NCBI RefSeq assembly: GCF_003185805.1
Contig: NZ_QHJY01000002.1
Location: 1 to 35,734 of the forward strand
Origin: Caulobacter sp. D5
GTDB lineage: Bacteria; Pseudomonadota; Alphaproteobacteria; Caulobacterales; Caulobacteraceae
Direction of reading: 5' to 3'
Length of the DNA: 35,734 nucleotides
A model generated the notes under the pieces. It was not told the origin of the DNA, made no database searches, and saw only the letters and a program-made list of their open reading frames with translations. The position numbers and the translations under genes were made by a program. This document shows, in pieces, positions 1 through 8,124 of the stretch (position 1 is its first letter; each line of letters opens with the position of its first letter).

Positions 1-135
1 CAGCCAGGCGGCATGCTCGGCTCGCGCGGCCTCGCCCGCGCCGTCGCGCAACCGCAGCGTCCGGCGCGCCGCCGCGTCGAACAGCGCCTCGTCCACGCCC
101 TCGCCTTTGCCCCCGCCTTTGACCGTGTCGTTCAT
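1..135 (-). CDS. FecR-like anti-sigma regulator (N-terminus only, runs off window)
   Basis: The first 45 codons of a minus-strand gene lie here, starting with the ATG complementary to 133-135 and running off the left edge without a stop. The visible peptide begins MNDTVKGGGKGEGVDEALFD and ends in an Ala-rich stretch with EHAAWL, which resembles the N-terminal cytoplasmic segment of FecR proteins (alpha-helical, with a conserved Trp). FecR proteins are inner-membrane regulators that pass a signal from a TonB-dependent receptor to a FecI sigma factor. The gene lies 64 bases downstream of a FecI-type sigma gene on the same strand, the usual FecI-FecR order, and that context supports the call more than the short peptide does. 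The membrane segment and periplasmic domain are outside the window. Confidence 0.6.
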   Translation of the reverse strand, partial: MNDTVKGGGKGEGVDEALFDAAARRTLRLRDGAGEAARAEHAAWL

Positions 136-199
136 GTGGACTTTCGGGTCCTCCCGATCACAGGACGAACCGGCGAGCGCCCTTCCCCTAGTCCCGTGC

Positions 200-745
200 T
201 CATGCATCGCCGCGGGCTTCCTTCAGGCGACGCCGGCAGTGGCTCATGGCCTTGGCCAGATGGTTCTCGACCGTGCGCGGTGAGATCCCAAGCCGGTCGC
301 CCACCTGCTGCATGGTCAGGTCCTGGCCGCGATAGAGCAGGATCACCTCGCGGCACTTGTCGGGCAGTTCTGCGATGGCGGCCTGGACGATGGCGATCTC
401 CTGGCGGCCCGCCACCACCTGGAAGGCCGACGGCGCCTCGCTGCGGGCGTCCGCCGGCAGGTCCCCGGGCGTGACGCGGCGGGCCTGGGCCGAGGCCTGC
501 CGCTGCCGGTCGACGACCAGGTTGGCGATGATCCGCCGCAGGTAGCTGAGCGGATTGCGCACCGCCCGGCCGTCGAAATCCGGCGAGCGGACGAGGTCGA
601 AGAGCTTGAGCCAGGCGTCCTGCATGACGTCGTCGGCCAGGCTGGCCGACCGCGTCTTGCGAAGGGCGAAGCGCCGAAGCTCGTCGTAGTGGACTTCCAG
701 CAGCTCCGGCAGGTCAGGCGTCGTTCCCCGCTCGCCCGTCAGCAT
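200..745 (-). CDS. ECF RNA polymerase sigma factor, FecI type
   Basis: This encodes a sigma-70-family extracytoplasmic-function factor of about 181 residues. Region 2 is visible near the N-terminus (HYDELRRFALRKT, then LADDVMQDAWLKLF and NPLSYLRRIIANLVVDR), followed by a linker and region 4 (IAELPDKCREVILLYR, then LTMQQVGDRLGISPRTVENH), which forms the helix-turn-helix that reads the -35 element. FecI-type factors direct transcription of iron-uptake receptor genes. I chose the ATG at 745; an in-frame GTG at 757 would add four residues but would leave only 10 bases to the Fur box at 768-782. A FecR-like gene follows on the same strand. The TonB receptor later in this window lacks the N-terminal signalling extension, so the partner receptor is probably elsewhere. 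Confidence 0.88.
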   Translation of the reverse strand: MLTGERGTTPDLPELLEVHYDELRRFALRKTRSASLADDVMQDAWLKLFDLVRSPDFDGRAVRNPLSYLRRIIANLVVDRQRQASAQARRVTPGDLPADARSEAPSAFQVVAGRQEIAIVQAAIAELPDKCREVILLYRGQDLTMQQVGDRLGISPRTVENHLAKAMSHCRRRLKEARGDA

Positions 746-767
746 GGCCCCACGCACCCGAAATCAA

Positions 768-782
768 TGAGAATGATTCTCA
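768..782. promoter_or_regulatory. Fur box (7-1-7 palindrome)
   Basis: The 15 bases TGAGAATGATTCTCA form a perfect inverted repeat of two 7-base arms around one central base. This matches the 7-1-7 form of the Fur operator (consensus TGATAATGATTATCA) at 13 of 15 positions. It ends 22 bases before the ATG of the FecI-type sigma gene, so Fur bound with ferrous iron would be expected to repress that gene and the fecR-like gene behind it. The facing gene kdgD starts 240 bases away and is a less likely target. Confidence 0.8.
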
Positions 783-896
783 GAAACTTTCGTCGGTTTA
801 GCGGGGGCCGCGCAGCACGTCAAAGGCCATCGTTCCCCGTAGAGCGAACAGAGCGGGCGCCGACGCCGAAAGCCCGCCTCGCTACGGATTCCCATC

Positions 897-934
897 AAGC
901 CAATTCCGGTATTGGTCGATAGCGCCTTTGGCTT
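897..934. promoter_or_regulatory. Candidate operator region upstream of kdgD
   Basis: Two nested inverted repeats lie 88-125 bases before the kdgD start. The outer one pairs AAGCCAA (897-903) with TTGGCTT (928-934); the inner one pairs CCAAT (900-904) with ATTGG (911-915). The 20 bases at 901-920 share 14 positions with 7867-7886 in the gudP/TonB-receptor divergent region. This is the kind of site a LysR- or GntR-type regulator of the locus could use. No clear sigma-70 promoter was recognised in 783-1021, and no gene was seen there. Confidence 0.4.
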
Positions 935-1021
935 AGACCCCGACACGGCGGCTCACTACCGTCACCCTCAAGAAACGGCCTCCCGGCGTGCGGGACCAGG
1001 CCGTCGCTCGGAGAGGACTTC

Positions 1022-1939
1022 ATGAGCCAGATGTCGCCGACGGACGTGGCCCGCCAGCTCGGCGGCGGCCTGCTGTCGTTTCCCGTCACGCATTTCGACG
1101 ACCAGCACCGGTTCCTGGAAGCGCCCTATCGCGAGCACTGCGCCTGGATGCTGGACCACGAGCTGGCCGGCCTATTCGCCGCCGGCGGCACGGGCGAGTT
1201 CTTCTCGCTGCGTCCGGACGAGGTGGGCCAGGTGGTGCGGGCGGCGGTCGCCGAGACCGCCGGCAAGATCCCGGTCATCGCCGGCTGCGGCTACGGCACG
1301 GCGATCGCCGTCGACCTGGCGCGCGATGCGCAGGCGGCCGGCGCGGACGGCCTGCTACTGCTGCCGCCCTATCTGACCAACGCCACGCAGGAGGGCCTCG
1401 GCGCCCACATCGAGGCGGTCTGCAAGGCCACCGACCTGGGCGTCATCGTCTACAACCGCGACAACGCCATCATCAACGAGGACACCCTCGAGAAGCTGTG
1501 CGACCGCAACCCCAACCTCGTCGGCTTCAAGGACGGGGTCGGCGACCTGGAACTGATGATGCGGGTCTACGCCCGGATGGGCGACCGCCTGACCTATATC
1601 GGCGGCCTGCCGACGGCCGAGACCTTCGCCCTGCCCTATCTGGAGATGGGGGTGACGACCTACTCCTCGGCCATCTTCAACTTCCTGCCCGACTGGGCCC
1701 TGGCCTTCTACAAGGCCGTGCGCGCCCGTGACCGCGAGACGGTGATGACCGGCCTGCGCGACTTCGTCCTGCCCTACATCGCCCTGCGCAATCGCGGAAA
1801 GGGCTACGCGGTCTCGATCGTCAAGGCGGGCATGAAGGCCGTCGGCCGCGACGCCGGCCCGGTGCGCCAGCCCCTGACCGACCTGACCGACGCCGAGTTC
1901 GCCGAGCTCGAAACCCTGATCGCCCGCGTCCGGGGCTAG
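1022..1939 (+). CDS. kdgD: 5-dehydro-4-deoxyglucarate dehydratase (KdgD)
   Basis: The 305-residue product is a class I aldolase-fold (TIM-barrel) enzyme of the dihydrodipicolinate synthase family. In the aldarate pathway it dehydrates and decarboxylates 5-keto-4-deoxy-glucarate to 2,5-dioxopentanoate (alpha-ketoglutarate semialdehyde). Family signatures are [14 protein letters not shown] (residues about 50-63), the conserved tyrosine in [10 protein letters not shown], and the Schiff-base lysine in GFKDGVGD; the length fits the family. FFSL and YNRDNA fit KdgD better than DapA or N-acetylneuraminate lyase. The ATG at 1022 follows GAGAGG. A LysR gene follows on the same strand and a GudP-type permease lies nearby, which strongly supports the assignment. 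The upstream glucarate dehydratase and downstream semialdehyde dehydrogenase are not in the window. Confidence 0.9.
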   Translation: MSQMSPTDVARQLGGGLLSFPVTHFDDQHRFLEAPYREHCAWMLDHELAGLFAAGGTGEFFSLRPDEVGQVVRAAVAETAGKIPVIAGCGYGTAIAVDLARDAQAAGADGLLLLPPYLTNATQEGLGAHIEAVCKATDLGVIVYNRDNAIINEDTLEKLCDRNPNLVGFKDGVGDLELMMRVYARMGDRLTYIGGLPTAETFALPYLEMGVTTYSSAIFNFLPDWALAFYKAVRARDRETVMTGLRDFVLPYIALRNRGKGYAVSIVKAGMKAVGRDAGPVRQPLTDLTDAEFAELETLIARVRG

Positions 1940-1974
1940 GTCCTGAACGCGCTCACGCCGCTCCGGCCGCCGGC

Positions 1975-1994
1975 CCTTCTTCCCGGGAAGAAGG
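1975..1994. repeat. 20-bp perfect palindrome between kdgD and the LysR gene
   Basis: CCTTCTTCCC is followed directly by its complement GGGAAGAAGG, with no loop, 36 bases after the kdgD stop. No T-run follows, so it is not a classical intrinsic terminator on either strand. It could be an RNA hairpin that separates kdgD from the LysR gene, an operator, or one copy of an intergenic repeat family; genome context is needed to choose. Confidence 0.5.
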
Positions 1995-2062
1995 CGCTGG
2001 CGATCGGCCCCAACGAACGTCTAGCCTCGCGACTCCAGGGTGTTGTCGACGGGCGCTTTCCG

Positions 2063-2971
2063 ATGTTCGAACTGAGCCAGCTTCGCTGCTTCGTCGCTAC
2101 GGCCGAAGAGCTGCACTTCGGCCGCGCCGCCCAGCGGCTGAACATGACCCAGCCGCCGCTGAGCCGGCAGGTGCAGCTGCTCGAGCGGATCCTCGGCGTC
2201 ACCTTGCTGGACCGCACCAGCCGTTCGGTTCGACTGACCCCGGCCGGGCGCGCCTTTCTGCTGGAGGCCCGCCGCATCCTGCGCCTGGCCGAGAGCGCGG
2301 CCCTGGCCACGCGCCGCATCGCCAGCGGCGACGCCGGCCAGATCGCCATCGGCTTCACCGCGGTGTCTGGCTACAGCTTCCTGCCGCGCCTGGTGATCCT
2401 GTCCAACGCCCGCCTGCCCAACGCCGACCTGACCCTGCGCGAGATGGTCACCCGCGAGCAGGTCGAGGCCCTGCTGACCGGCCGCATCGACATCGGCCTG
2501 GTGCGCCCGCCGATGGACCGCGCCGAGTTCGCCACCGCCCGGGTGCTCAGCGAGCCGCTGGTCGCCGCCCTGCCCAACGGCGATCCCCGCCTGGCCAAGG
2601 CCGGCCTGACCCTGGCCGACTTCGACGCCGGCCCGCTGATCATGTATTCGCCCGAGGGCGCGGGCTATTTCTACAACATGCTGACCACCCTGTTCGACGC
2701 CCACGGCGTGGCCCCGAACTACGTGCAGCACGTCACCCAGATCCACTCGATGCTGGCCCTGGTCCATGCGGGCCTGGGGGCGGCGATCGTGCCGGAGTCG
2801 GCCATGAGCCTGCACTTCGACGACGTGCAGTTCCGCCCCGTCGAGACCACGCCCGACCGACCGGTCGAGCTCTACATGGCCTGGCGCAAGGACAACGAGA
2901 GCCCGATCCTACAGACCTTCATCGACCTCTGCCTGGCCGAGGCCTCGCCGGCGGAGACGGACGAGCGCTGA
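2063..2971 (+). CDS. LysR-family transcriptional regulator
   Basis: The 302-residue protein has the standard LysR layout: an N-terminal winged helix-turn-helix (residues about 1-60, with LRCFVATAEELHFGRAAQRL, then TQPPLSRQVQLLE), a linker helix, and a two-lobed periplasmic-binding-like effector domain from about residue 90 (IAIGFTAVSGYSFLP, and IDIGLVRPPMDR). It lies between kdgD and an esterase gene on the same strand. The likely role, inferred from position, is to control the aldarate locus in response to glucarate, galactarate or a pathway intermediate. Candidate targets are the inverted repeats upstream of kdgD and between gudP and the TonB-receptor gene. The start at 2063 keeps the full DNA-binding domain; the ribosome site before it is weak. 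Confidence 0.92.
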   Translation: MFELSQLRCFVATAEELHFGRAAQRLNMTQPPLSRQVQLLERILGVTLLDRTSRSVRLTPAGRAFLLEARRILRLAESAALATRRIASGDAGQIAIGFTAVSGYSFLPRLVILSNARLPNADLTLREMVTREQVEALLTGRIDIGLVRPPMDRAEFATARVLSEPLVAALPNGDPRLAKAGLTLADFDAGPLIMYSPEGAGYFYNMLTTLFDAHGVAPNYVQHVTQIHSMLALVHAGLGAAIVPESAMSLHFDDVQFRPVETTPDRPVELYMAWRKDNESPILQTFIDLCLAEASPAETDER

Positions 2972-3029
2972 GGCGCTCTCCCTCCCGTCGCGGGCGCACG
3001 GCCCAACGACAAAAGACGGGAGAAGACCC

Positions 3030-4595
3030 ATGCCCCTCGACCGCCGCGCCGTAATGGCCGGAGCCGCCGCGCTGGCCATGCCGCTGCAGGTCAACGCCGC
3101 CGGCCGTGCGGCGCCGGTGGCGACCACCACGGCCGGGCGGGTGCGCGGCGTCGAGGTCGACCGGATCAAGGTGTTCAAGGGCGTGCGCTACGGCGCTGAC
3201 ACCGCGCCGCACCGCTTTCAGCCGGCGCTGGCCGCCCAGCCCTGGAAGGGGATCACCGACGCCCTGGCCTACGGTCCGGCCTCGCCGCAGCTGAAGACCG
3301 ACGAGCCGACCTCGGAGGACTGCCTGTTCCTCAATGTCTGGACGCCGGGTCTGGCCGATGGGCGCAAGCGGCCGGTGATGGTCTATGTCCACGGCGGCGC
3401 CCACGCCAACGGCTCGGGCTCCAGCCCGCTCTATGACGGGACCTGGTTGGCCAGGACCTATGACGTCGTCGTGGTGAGCGTGAACCATCGCCTCAACGCC
3501 TTCGGCTATACCTATCTGGCGCGGCTTGGCGGAGCGGAACTGGCCGACAGCGGCAATGTCGGCAACCTCGACCTGATCCTGGCCCTGCAATGGGTGCGTG
3601 ACAATGTAGCCGCCTTTGGCGGAGATCCTGGAAACGTCATGACCTTCGGCCAGTCGGGCGGCGGGGCCAAGTGCGTCACCCTGATGGCCATGCCGCGGGC
3701 GGCGGGCCTCTACCACAAGGTCGTGACCATGAGCGGCCAGCACGTCACCGCCATGGGGCCGATCCACGCCACGATCCGCGCCCGCGCCTTCATGGAGAAA
3801 CTGGGTCTCAAGCCCGATCAGATCGACGCCCTAAAGACCTTGCCCGCCGGCCAACTGGTCGAGGCTCTGAAGATGCGCGACCCGCTGGAACGCAAGGGAT
3901 CGATCGTTTTCTGGTCGGTACTGGATCACGGAGTCCTGCCGCGCCATCCGTTCTATCCGGACGCGCCGCGCGAGAGCGGCCACATCCCGATGATCATCGG
4001 CAACACCCACGACGAGACCAAGGCCTTCCTCGGCGGCGATCCGAAGAACTTCGCCCTGACCTGGGACGAGCTGCCGGGCAGGCTGGAGAACGAGCTGGTG
4101 CTCGACATGGCGCCCGAATATCTGGTCGGCCGCTATCGGGCGCTTTATCCGGCCGCCAGCCCGTCGGACCTGTTCTTCGCCATCACCACCGCCGGACGCT
4201 CGTGGCCGGGACATCTGATCCAGGCCGAGCAGCGAGCCACGATCGGGGCGCCGGCCTGGATGTACCAGCTGGACTTCGGCGCCCAGACCGACCCGAAGAT
4301 GGGCGCCTATCACAGCTACGACATCGCGCTGGTCTTCGGCACGCTGGACGCCCGGGGTTCGATGACCGGGACCGGGCCGGCGGCGATGAAGGTCCGCGAC
4401 CAGATGAGCGCCGCCTTCGCCGCCTTCGCGCGGACGGGCGATCCCAACTGCGCGGCGATCCCGGCCTGGACGCCCTATACCCTGCCCAAGCGGGCCACGC
4501 TGGTGGTCAATGAGACCTCGGCGATGGTCGATGACCCCCGCCGCGAGGAGCGGGAGATCTTCGCGGTGGCGCCGTTCATGAAGGAAGGAACGTAA
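3030..4595 (+). CDS. Type-B carboxylesterase, probably Tat-exported
   Basis: A 521-residue alpha/beta-hydrolase of the carboxylesterase type-B family. The N-terminus (DRRAVMAGAAALAM) has a twin arginine, a hydrophobic stretch and an AXA-like cleavage region near residue 24, so export by Tat is likely. Family marks are EDCLFLNVWTP (residues 96-106), the oxyanion loop YVHGGAHANGSG (119-130), the nucleophile Ser209 in GQSGGG, Glu329 in THDETKAF, and His428 in GAYHSYDIALVFG. The catalytic triad therefore appears complete. The substrate cannot be read from the sequence; within this locus it may remove ester groups from a plant or uronic-acid-containing polymer. The gene starts 58 bases after the LysR gene, with GGGAG before the ATG, and converges on the next gene. 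Confidence 0.9.
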   Translation: MPLDRRAVMAGAAALAMPLQVNAAGRAAPVATTTAGRVRGVEVDRIKVFKGVRYGADTAPHRFQPALAAQPWKGITDALAYGPASPQLKTDEPTSEDCLFLNVWTPGLADGRKRPVMVYVHGGAHANGSGSSPLYDGTWLARTYDVVVVSVNHRLNAFGYTYLARLGGAELADSGNVGNLDLILALQWVRDNVAAFGGDPGNVMTFGQSGGGAKCVTLMAMPRAAGLYHKVVTMSGQHVTAMGPIHATIRARAFMEKLGLKPDQIDALKTLPAGQLVEALKMRDPLERKGSIVFWSVLDHGVLPRHPFYPDAPRESGHIPMIIGNTHDETKAFLGGDPKNFALTWDELPGRLENELVLDMAPEYLVGRYRALYPAASPSDLFFAITTAGRSWPGHLIQAEQRATIGAPAWMYQLDFGAQTDPKMGAYHSYDIALVFGTLDARGSMTGTGPAAMKVRDQMSAAFAAFARTGDPNCAAIPAWTPYTLPKRATLVVNETSAMVDDPRREEREIFAVAPFMKEGT

Positions 4596-4616
4596 GGCCC
4601 CTCTTTCGGGGGAGGC

Positions 4617-6467
4617 TCAGGCCTTGCGGTCCCACGGAAAGCTCAGCGTCGGCGGGTTCACGTGCCGGCGCATCTTCAGCGTCAGGCGCGCGCCGCCCCC
4701 CGGCGCCAGGCGCACAGTGAAGGCCGAGGCGTCGATGGGCGCGGCGGCGACGTCGCCGACCGCGGCGCTGACGATCTGGTGCTCGCCATAGGCGCCGCCC
4801 TGCACGGTGACGCGGCGGCCGGCGACCTGGTTCAGGTTCACAAGGGTGACCACCGTCTCGTCGTCGGTCAGTTTCTCCACCAGGGCCGCCACGTCTTCCG
4901 GCACGCCGGCACGGCGGCGATCGGGGTCGAAGTAGCGCAGGCGGACATAGTGCAGCGCCCCGCCCTGGGCCGGCGAGGTCTTCGACCAGGGCGGCCGGGC
5001 GATGTGGATCCCGCCCTCCATCAGGTGGATCAGGGCCGTGACGCTGGCTGGATTGATGTCCAGTGTCGCGTCGGCCAGGCGGGTGTCGGGGGTGGACGTA
5101 TCGTCCCGCCGGGCCTGGGCGCGGGCCCGCACCCGTTCGAGGTCGGCGCGCAGGGTCTTGGCCGGGAACGAAGGATCCTTGCCGTCCAGCCAGTCGAGCC
5201 AGGGATGGGCCGCCGCGCGGGCGCGATCCGAGCCCTTCATCGACAGGTACCAGATCTCGAGCCCGTTCAGCTGGTGCTCGCCCGGCGCGTAGGCGTACCA
5301 GCCCTTGGGACCGTGCATGCGCGGGGTCGAGACCTTGCCGTCCACCACCTTCTTCTGGGCGTTGATGACGTCGGTCTGCCGCCGCCAGACGTCGAGATAC
5401 TTGTCGTCGCCGGTCAGCAGATAGGCGTTCATGAAGCCGACGACGGCGCGGGGCGTGCGGTTGCGGTCCTCGCGCTTGCCGGTCTGGGGCACGACGGGGC
5501 TGAAGCCCCAGCCATAGACCCCGCTCCACCACTGACCCTTGGGGCCGCCGATCCGGCCGTCGAGGCCGACCTTGCTGGGGATGACGTCGCCATTGGCCCG
5601 CGCCCGCGCGATCCAGCCGTCGACATAGGTCAGGATCCAGTCGCGATACCGGGGCTCGTGGTCGAGCATGTAGGCGTTCATCACCAGGCTGGTGGCCTGC
5701 AGGTTCAGCGGACTGTCGCCGACCACGTCGCCATATTCGTCGTAGTGGCGCATGGTCTCCTCGTAGGAGCGCTCGCCGTGCTCCATGTAGAAGTGCGTCA
5801 CGTCGAAGGGGTCGCCGGCCCAGTCCAGCGGCGTGGCCTGGCGCAGCATCGGACCCCGGCTGCCGGTGATCATGCTGCGGATGATGTTGAGCTTGGGGTC
5901 GTAGTTCGGCGTGGTCGGATCCTCGCCGGTATAGAAGCCCGAGAACCGCCTGGCCCGCTCGCGAAAGCGCGGATCGTTGGGCGCCGACAGCCCCAGCAGG
6001 TTGAACACCGACAGCCCCTCGGAAAGGTGCTGCCAGTCGCTCATGACCGGGAATTCCTTGTAGTACATGCCCTCGCGGGCGAACGGCACGTCCTTGGTCC
6101 TGGCCGCCGTGTACTGGCGGACATTGCCCTCGAAGGCCTTCTGGGCCAGGTCCAGCACCCGGTCGCCGGCGCCCAGGGCGTGCAGGGTCGGCCAGTCGTT
6201 GACGTTCTCGATGGCGTCGTCGGGGCCGTCGTTGGCGCCCCAGCGCTCATAGGCCAGCAGATAGCCGCGGTCGTCGAAATAGCGGGCGAAGAAGGCCTCG
6301 CAGGCCTCTTCGTTGGTCTTCAGCAGCTCGCGTTGCAGCAGGGCCCATTCGGGCGCGGCCATCGGGGTCGCGATCTCGAGCGCGGTCGGAGCGGCGGCGG
6401 CGGCCCGGGCGGGACCGGCGAAAGCGAGGGCCGAGGCGCCGGCCAGGACATGGCGTCGTGAAAGCAT
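4617..6467 (-). CDS. Tat-exported protein of unknown function, possible (alpha/alpha)-toroid carbohydrate-active enzyme
   Basis: A 616-residue protein starting MLSRRHVLAGASALAFAGPA, a clear Tat signal (SRRHVL) with a cleavage region near residues 22-26. The body is rich in helices, aromatic and acidic residues, with repeated blocks such as RYFDDRGYLLAYERWGANDG, GMYYKEFPVMSDWQHLSEGL and KGQWWSGVYGWGFSPVVPQT. This suggests a six-hairpin glycosidase- or lyase-like barrel, followed by a beta-rich C-terminal part from about residue 500. I do not recognise a named family. It begins 3 bases after the stop of the gudP-type gene on the same strand, so the two are co-transcribed. The inferred role is periplasmic processing of a uronate- or aldarate-containing substrate. 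Catalytic residues cannot be assigned. Confidence 0.75.
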   Translation of the reverse strand: MLSRRHVLAGASALAFAGPARAAAAAPTALEIATPMAAPEWALLQRELLKTNEEACEAFFARYFDDRGYLLAYERWGANDGPDDAIENVNDWPTLHALGAGDRVLDLAQKAFEGNVRQYTAARTKDVPFAREGMYYKEFPVMSDWQHLSEGLSVFNLLGLSAPNDPRFRERARRFSGFYTGEDPTTPNYDPKLNIIRSMITGSRGPMLRQATPLDWAGDPFDVTHFYMEHGERSYEETMRHYDEYGDVVGDSPLNLQATSLVMNAYMLDHEPRYRDWILTYVDGWIARARANGDVIPSKVGLDGRIGGPKGQWWSGVYGWGFSPVVPQTGKREDRNRTPRAVVGFMNAYLLTGDDKYLDVWRRQTDVINAQKKVVDGKVSTPRMHGPKGWYAYAPGEHQLNGLEIWYLSMKGSDRARAAAHPWLDWLDGKDPSFPAKTLRADLERVRARAQARRDDTSTPDTRLADATLDINPASVTALIHLMEGGIHIARPPWSKTSPAQGGALHYVRLRYFDPDRRRAGVPEDVAALVEKLTDDETVVTLVNLNQVAGRRVTVQGGAYGEHQIVSAAVGDVAAAPIDASAFTVRLAPGGGARLTLKMRRHVNPPTLSFPWDRKA

Positions 6468-6470
6468 CGA

Positions 6471-7787
6471 TCAGGCCGCCTTCAGCTGCAGGCGCTGGAT
6501 CTTGCCGACGATCAGGAAGTAGGCCAGCACGGCGATCAGGCAGTGGGCGCCGACGAAGATCAGGGCGCCGTCGAACGAGCCGGTGGCCTGGACGATGTAG
6601 CCGATGACGATCGGGGTCACGATGCCCGCCGCATTGCCGAAAGTGTTGAACACCCCGCCGGTGACGCCGGCCATCTCCTTGGGCGAGGTGTCCGACACCA
6701 CCGCCCAGCCCAGCGACGCCACGCCCTTGCCGAAGAAGGCCGCGGCCATGATCACGATGACCAGCCACTCCTGCTCGACGTAGTTGCAGATGACGATGCA
6801 GGTGGCGAGGATCATCCCCAGCAGCAGCGGCGTCTTGCGGGCGATGTCGAGATTGCCGGTGCGCTTGAGCAGGTGGTCCGAGATCATCCCGCCCAGCAGG
6901 CCACCGGCGAAACCGCACAGGGCCGGCAGGGCGGCGGTGAAGCCGGCCTGCAGGATCGACAACCCCCGCGCCTTGACCAGGTAGATCGGAAACCAGGTGA
7001 CGAAGAAGTAGGTCAGCACGTTGATGCAGTACTGGCCGACATAGACGCCCAGCAGCATGCGGCTGGTCAGCACCTGCTTGACGTTGGCCCAGGTGAAGGC
7101 CGCGCCGGCGCCTGCGGTCCTGTCCTCCATCCGCACCAGGCCGCCGCCGGCCTCGATGTAGTCGAACTCGGCCTTGTTGATCGCCGGGTGCTCGACCGGG
7201 CTGTGGATCAGCTTGACGAAGAAGAAGGCCGCGACGATGCCGACCGCGCCCATGACCAGGAACACCGAGCGCCAGCCGAAGCTGTGGGCCAGCCAGCCCA
7301 TCAGCGGGGCGAAGGCGACCAGCGAGAAGTACTGGGCCGAGTTGAAGATCGCCGAGGCGGTGCCGCGCTCGGAGCCGGGGAACCAGGCGGCGACGATGCG
7401 GGCGTTGGCCGGGAAGGACGGCGACTCCGCCAGCCCGACCAGGAATCGCATGGCGAACAGGGCCGCCGCGGCCGCGAAGCCGGTGAAGATCCCGGCGAAG
7501 CCCTGCAGCAGGGTGAAGAACGACCACAGCACGAGGGCGGCGGTGTAGATCTTCTTCGAGCCGAACCGGTCCAGCAGCGCCCCGCCGGGGATCTGGCCCA
7601 GGACGTAGGCCCAGGCGAAGGCCGACATGATGTAGCCCATGGCCACGGCGTCGAGGCCCAGTTCCTTCGACGCCGACTGGCCGGCGATCGAGAAGGTGGC
7701 GCGGTCGGCGTAGTTGATCGTCGTGATGATGAAGAGCGTCGCGATGATCAGCCAGCGTACGCGCGTACGCCTGGTGGATTCGGTCAT
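6471..7787 (-). CDS. gudP: GudP-type glucarate/galactarate MFS permease
   Basis: A 438-residue major facilitator of the anion:cation symporter family with about 12 hydrophobic segments. Long stretches resemble Escherichia coli GudP as I remember it: NYADRATFSIAG in helix 1, AFAWAYVLGQIPGGALLDRF, RFLVGLAESPSFPANARIVA, then GVYVGQYCINVLTYFFVTWF and GNAAGIVTPIVIGYIV near the C-terminus. GudP carries D-glucarate or galactarate with protons across the inner membrane. The ATG at 7787 follows AGGGAGAG. The gene shares a promoter region of about 340 bases with the divergent TonB-receptor gene and is followed after 3 bases by the exported 616-residue protein. The nearby kdgD makes aldarate transport a coherent role; a galactonate or hexuronate substrate is the main alternative. 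Confidence 0.9.
   Translation of the reverse strand: MTESTRRTRVRWLIIATLFIITTINYADRATFSIAGQSASKELGLDAVAMGYIMSAFAWAYVLGQIPGGALLDRFGSKKIYTAALVLWSFFTLLQGFAGIFTGFAAAAALFAMRFLVGLAESPSFPANARIVAAWFPGSERGTASAIFNSAQYFSLVAFAPLMGWLAHSFGWRSVFLVMGAVGIVAAFFFVKLIHSPVEHPAINKAEFDYIEAGGGLVRMEDRTAGAGAAFTWANVKQVLTSRMLLGVYVGQYCINVLTYFFVTWFPIYLVKARGLSILQAGFTAALPALCGFAGGLLGGMISDHLLKRTGNLDIARKTPLLLGMILATCIVICNYVEQEWLVIVIMAAAFFGKGVASLGWAVVSDTSPKEMAGVTGGVFNTFGNAAGIVTPIVIGYIVQATGSFDGALIFVGAHCLIAVLAYFLIVGKIQRLQLKAA
7755..7770. repeat. 16-bp perfect palindrome inside the gudP start
   Basis: GCGTACGCGCGTACGC lies over codons 6-11 of gudP and reads the same on both strands. It may be an intragenic operator or a hairpin that limits translation of gudP, or a chance result of two Arg-Val/Arg codon pairs. 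Only its perfect symmetry near a start codon makes it notable. Confidence 0.3.
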
Positions 7788-7866
7788 GGACGCTCTCCCT
7801 GGGTCGCCGATCTGTCGTCGGCATCGTTCAGGGAAGGCTAGAGGGCGTCGCGGCGCAGGTCTAAGT

Positions 7867-7905
7867 CAATTCGCCTATGGACCGATCCACGGGCGACATG
7901 GATCG
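7867..7905. promoter_or_regulatory. Candidate operator in the gudP / TonB-receptor divergent promoter region
   Basis: The 20 bases at 7867-7886 share 14 positions with 901-920 upstream of kdgD (shared pattern CAATTC, three bases, TAT, one base, G, two bases, CGAT). Overlapping it, CGATCCA (7883-7889) and TGGATCG (7899-7905) make a 7-base inverted repeat with a 9-base spacer. The position, 80-118 bases from the gudP ATG and about 220 from the receptor ATG, suits a regulator controlling both genes. The rest of 7788-8124 shows no gene. Confidence 0.4.
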
Positions 7906-8124
7906 AACCGCGGTACGCATCGAAACCCAAGAGAATCAACAGGCCGGCCAAGCGGGTCTCGCCGAGCGCCCTTGGGGAACCCCGCCGATCTGTGCCGAAC
8001 GCGCATAGGTTCATACCCGATTGGGATTGGCCCTCTGCTCGAACCCGTCCCTATGGTTCAGCCAACGAAGGAGCGGTCCGCCGCTCCCCAAAGCGACCCG
8101 CGAAGACGGGCATCGGGAGGGACC

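Noticed and set aside
4662-6461. Long plus-strand open frame (599 codons) opposite the Tat-exported protein
   Set aside because: It is the antisense shadow of a GC-rich gene: low-complexity His/Gly/Arg-rich product, no ribosome site, no family match, while the minus-strand frame has a clear Tat signal.
6543-7841. Plus-strand open frame opposite gudP
   Set aside because: The product is Gly/Arg/Asp/His-rich with no domain; the minus strand encodes an evident permease.
7714-8124. Longer start for the TonB receptor
   Set aside because: The signal peptide and a GGGAGG ribosome site both point to the ATG at 8125; the upstream part overlaps gudP and lacks an export signal at its own start.
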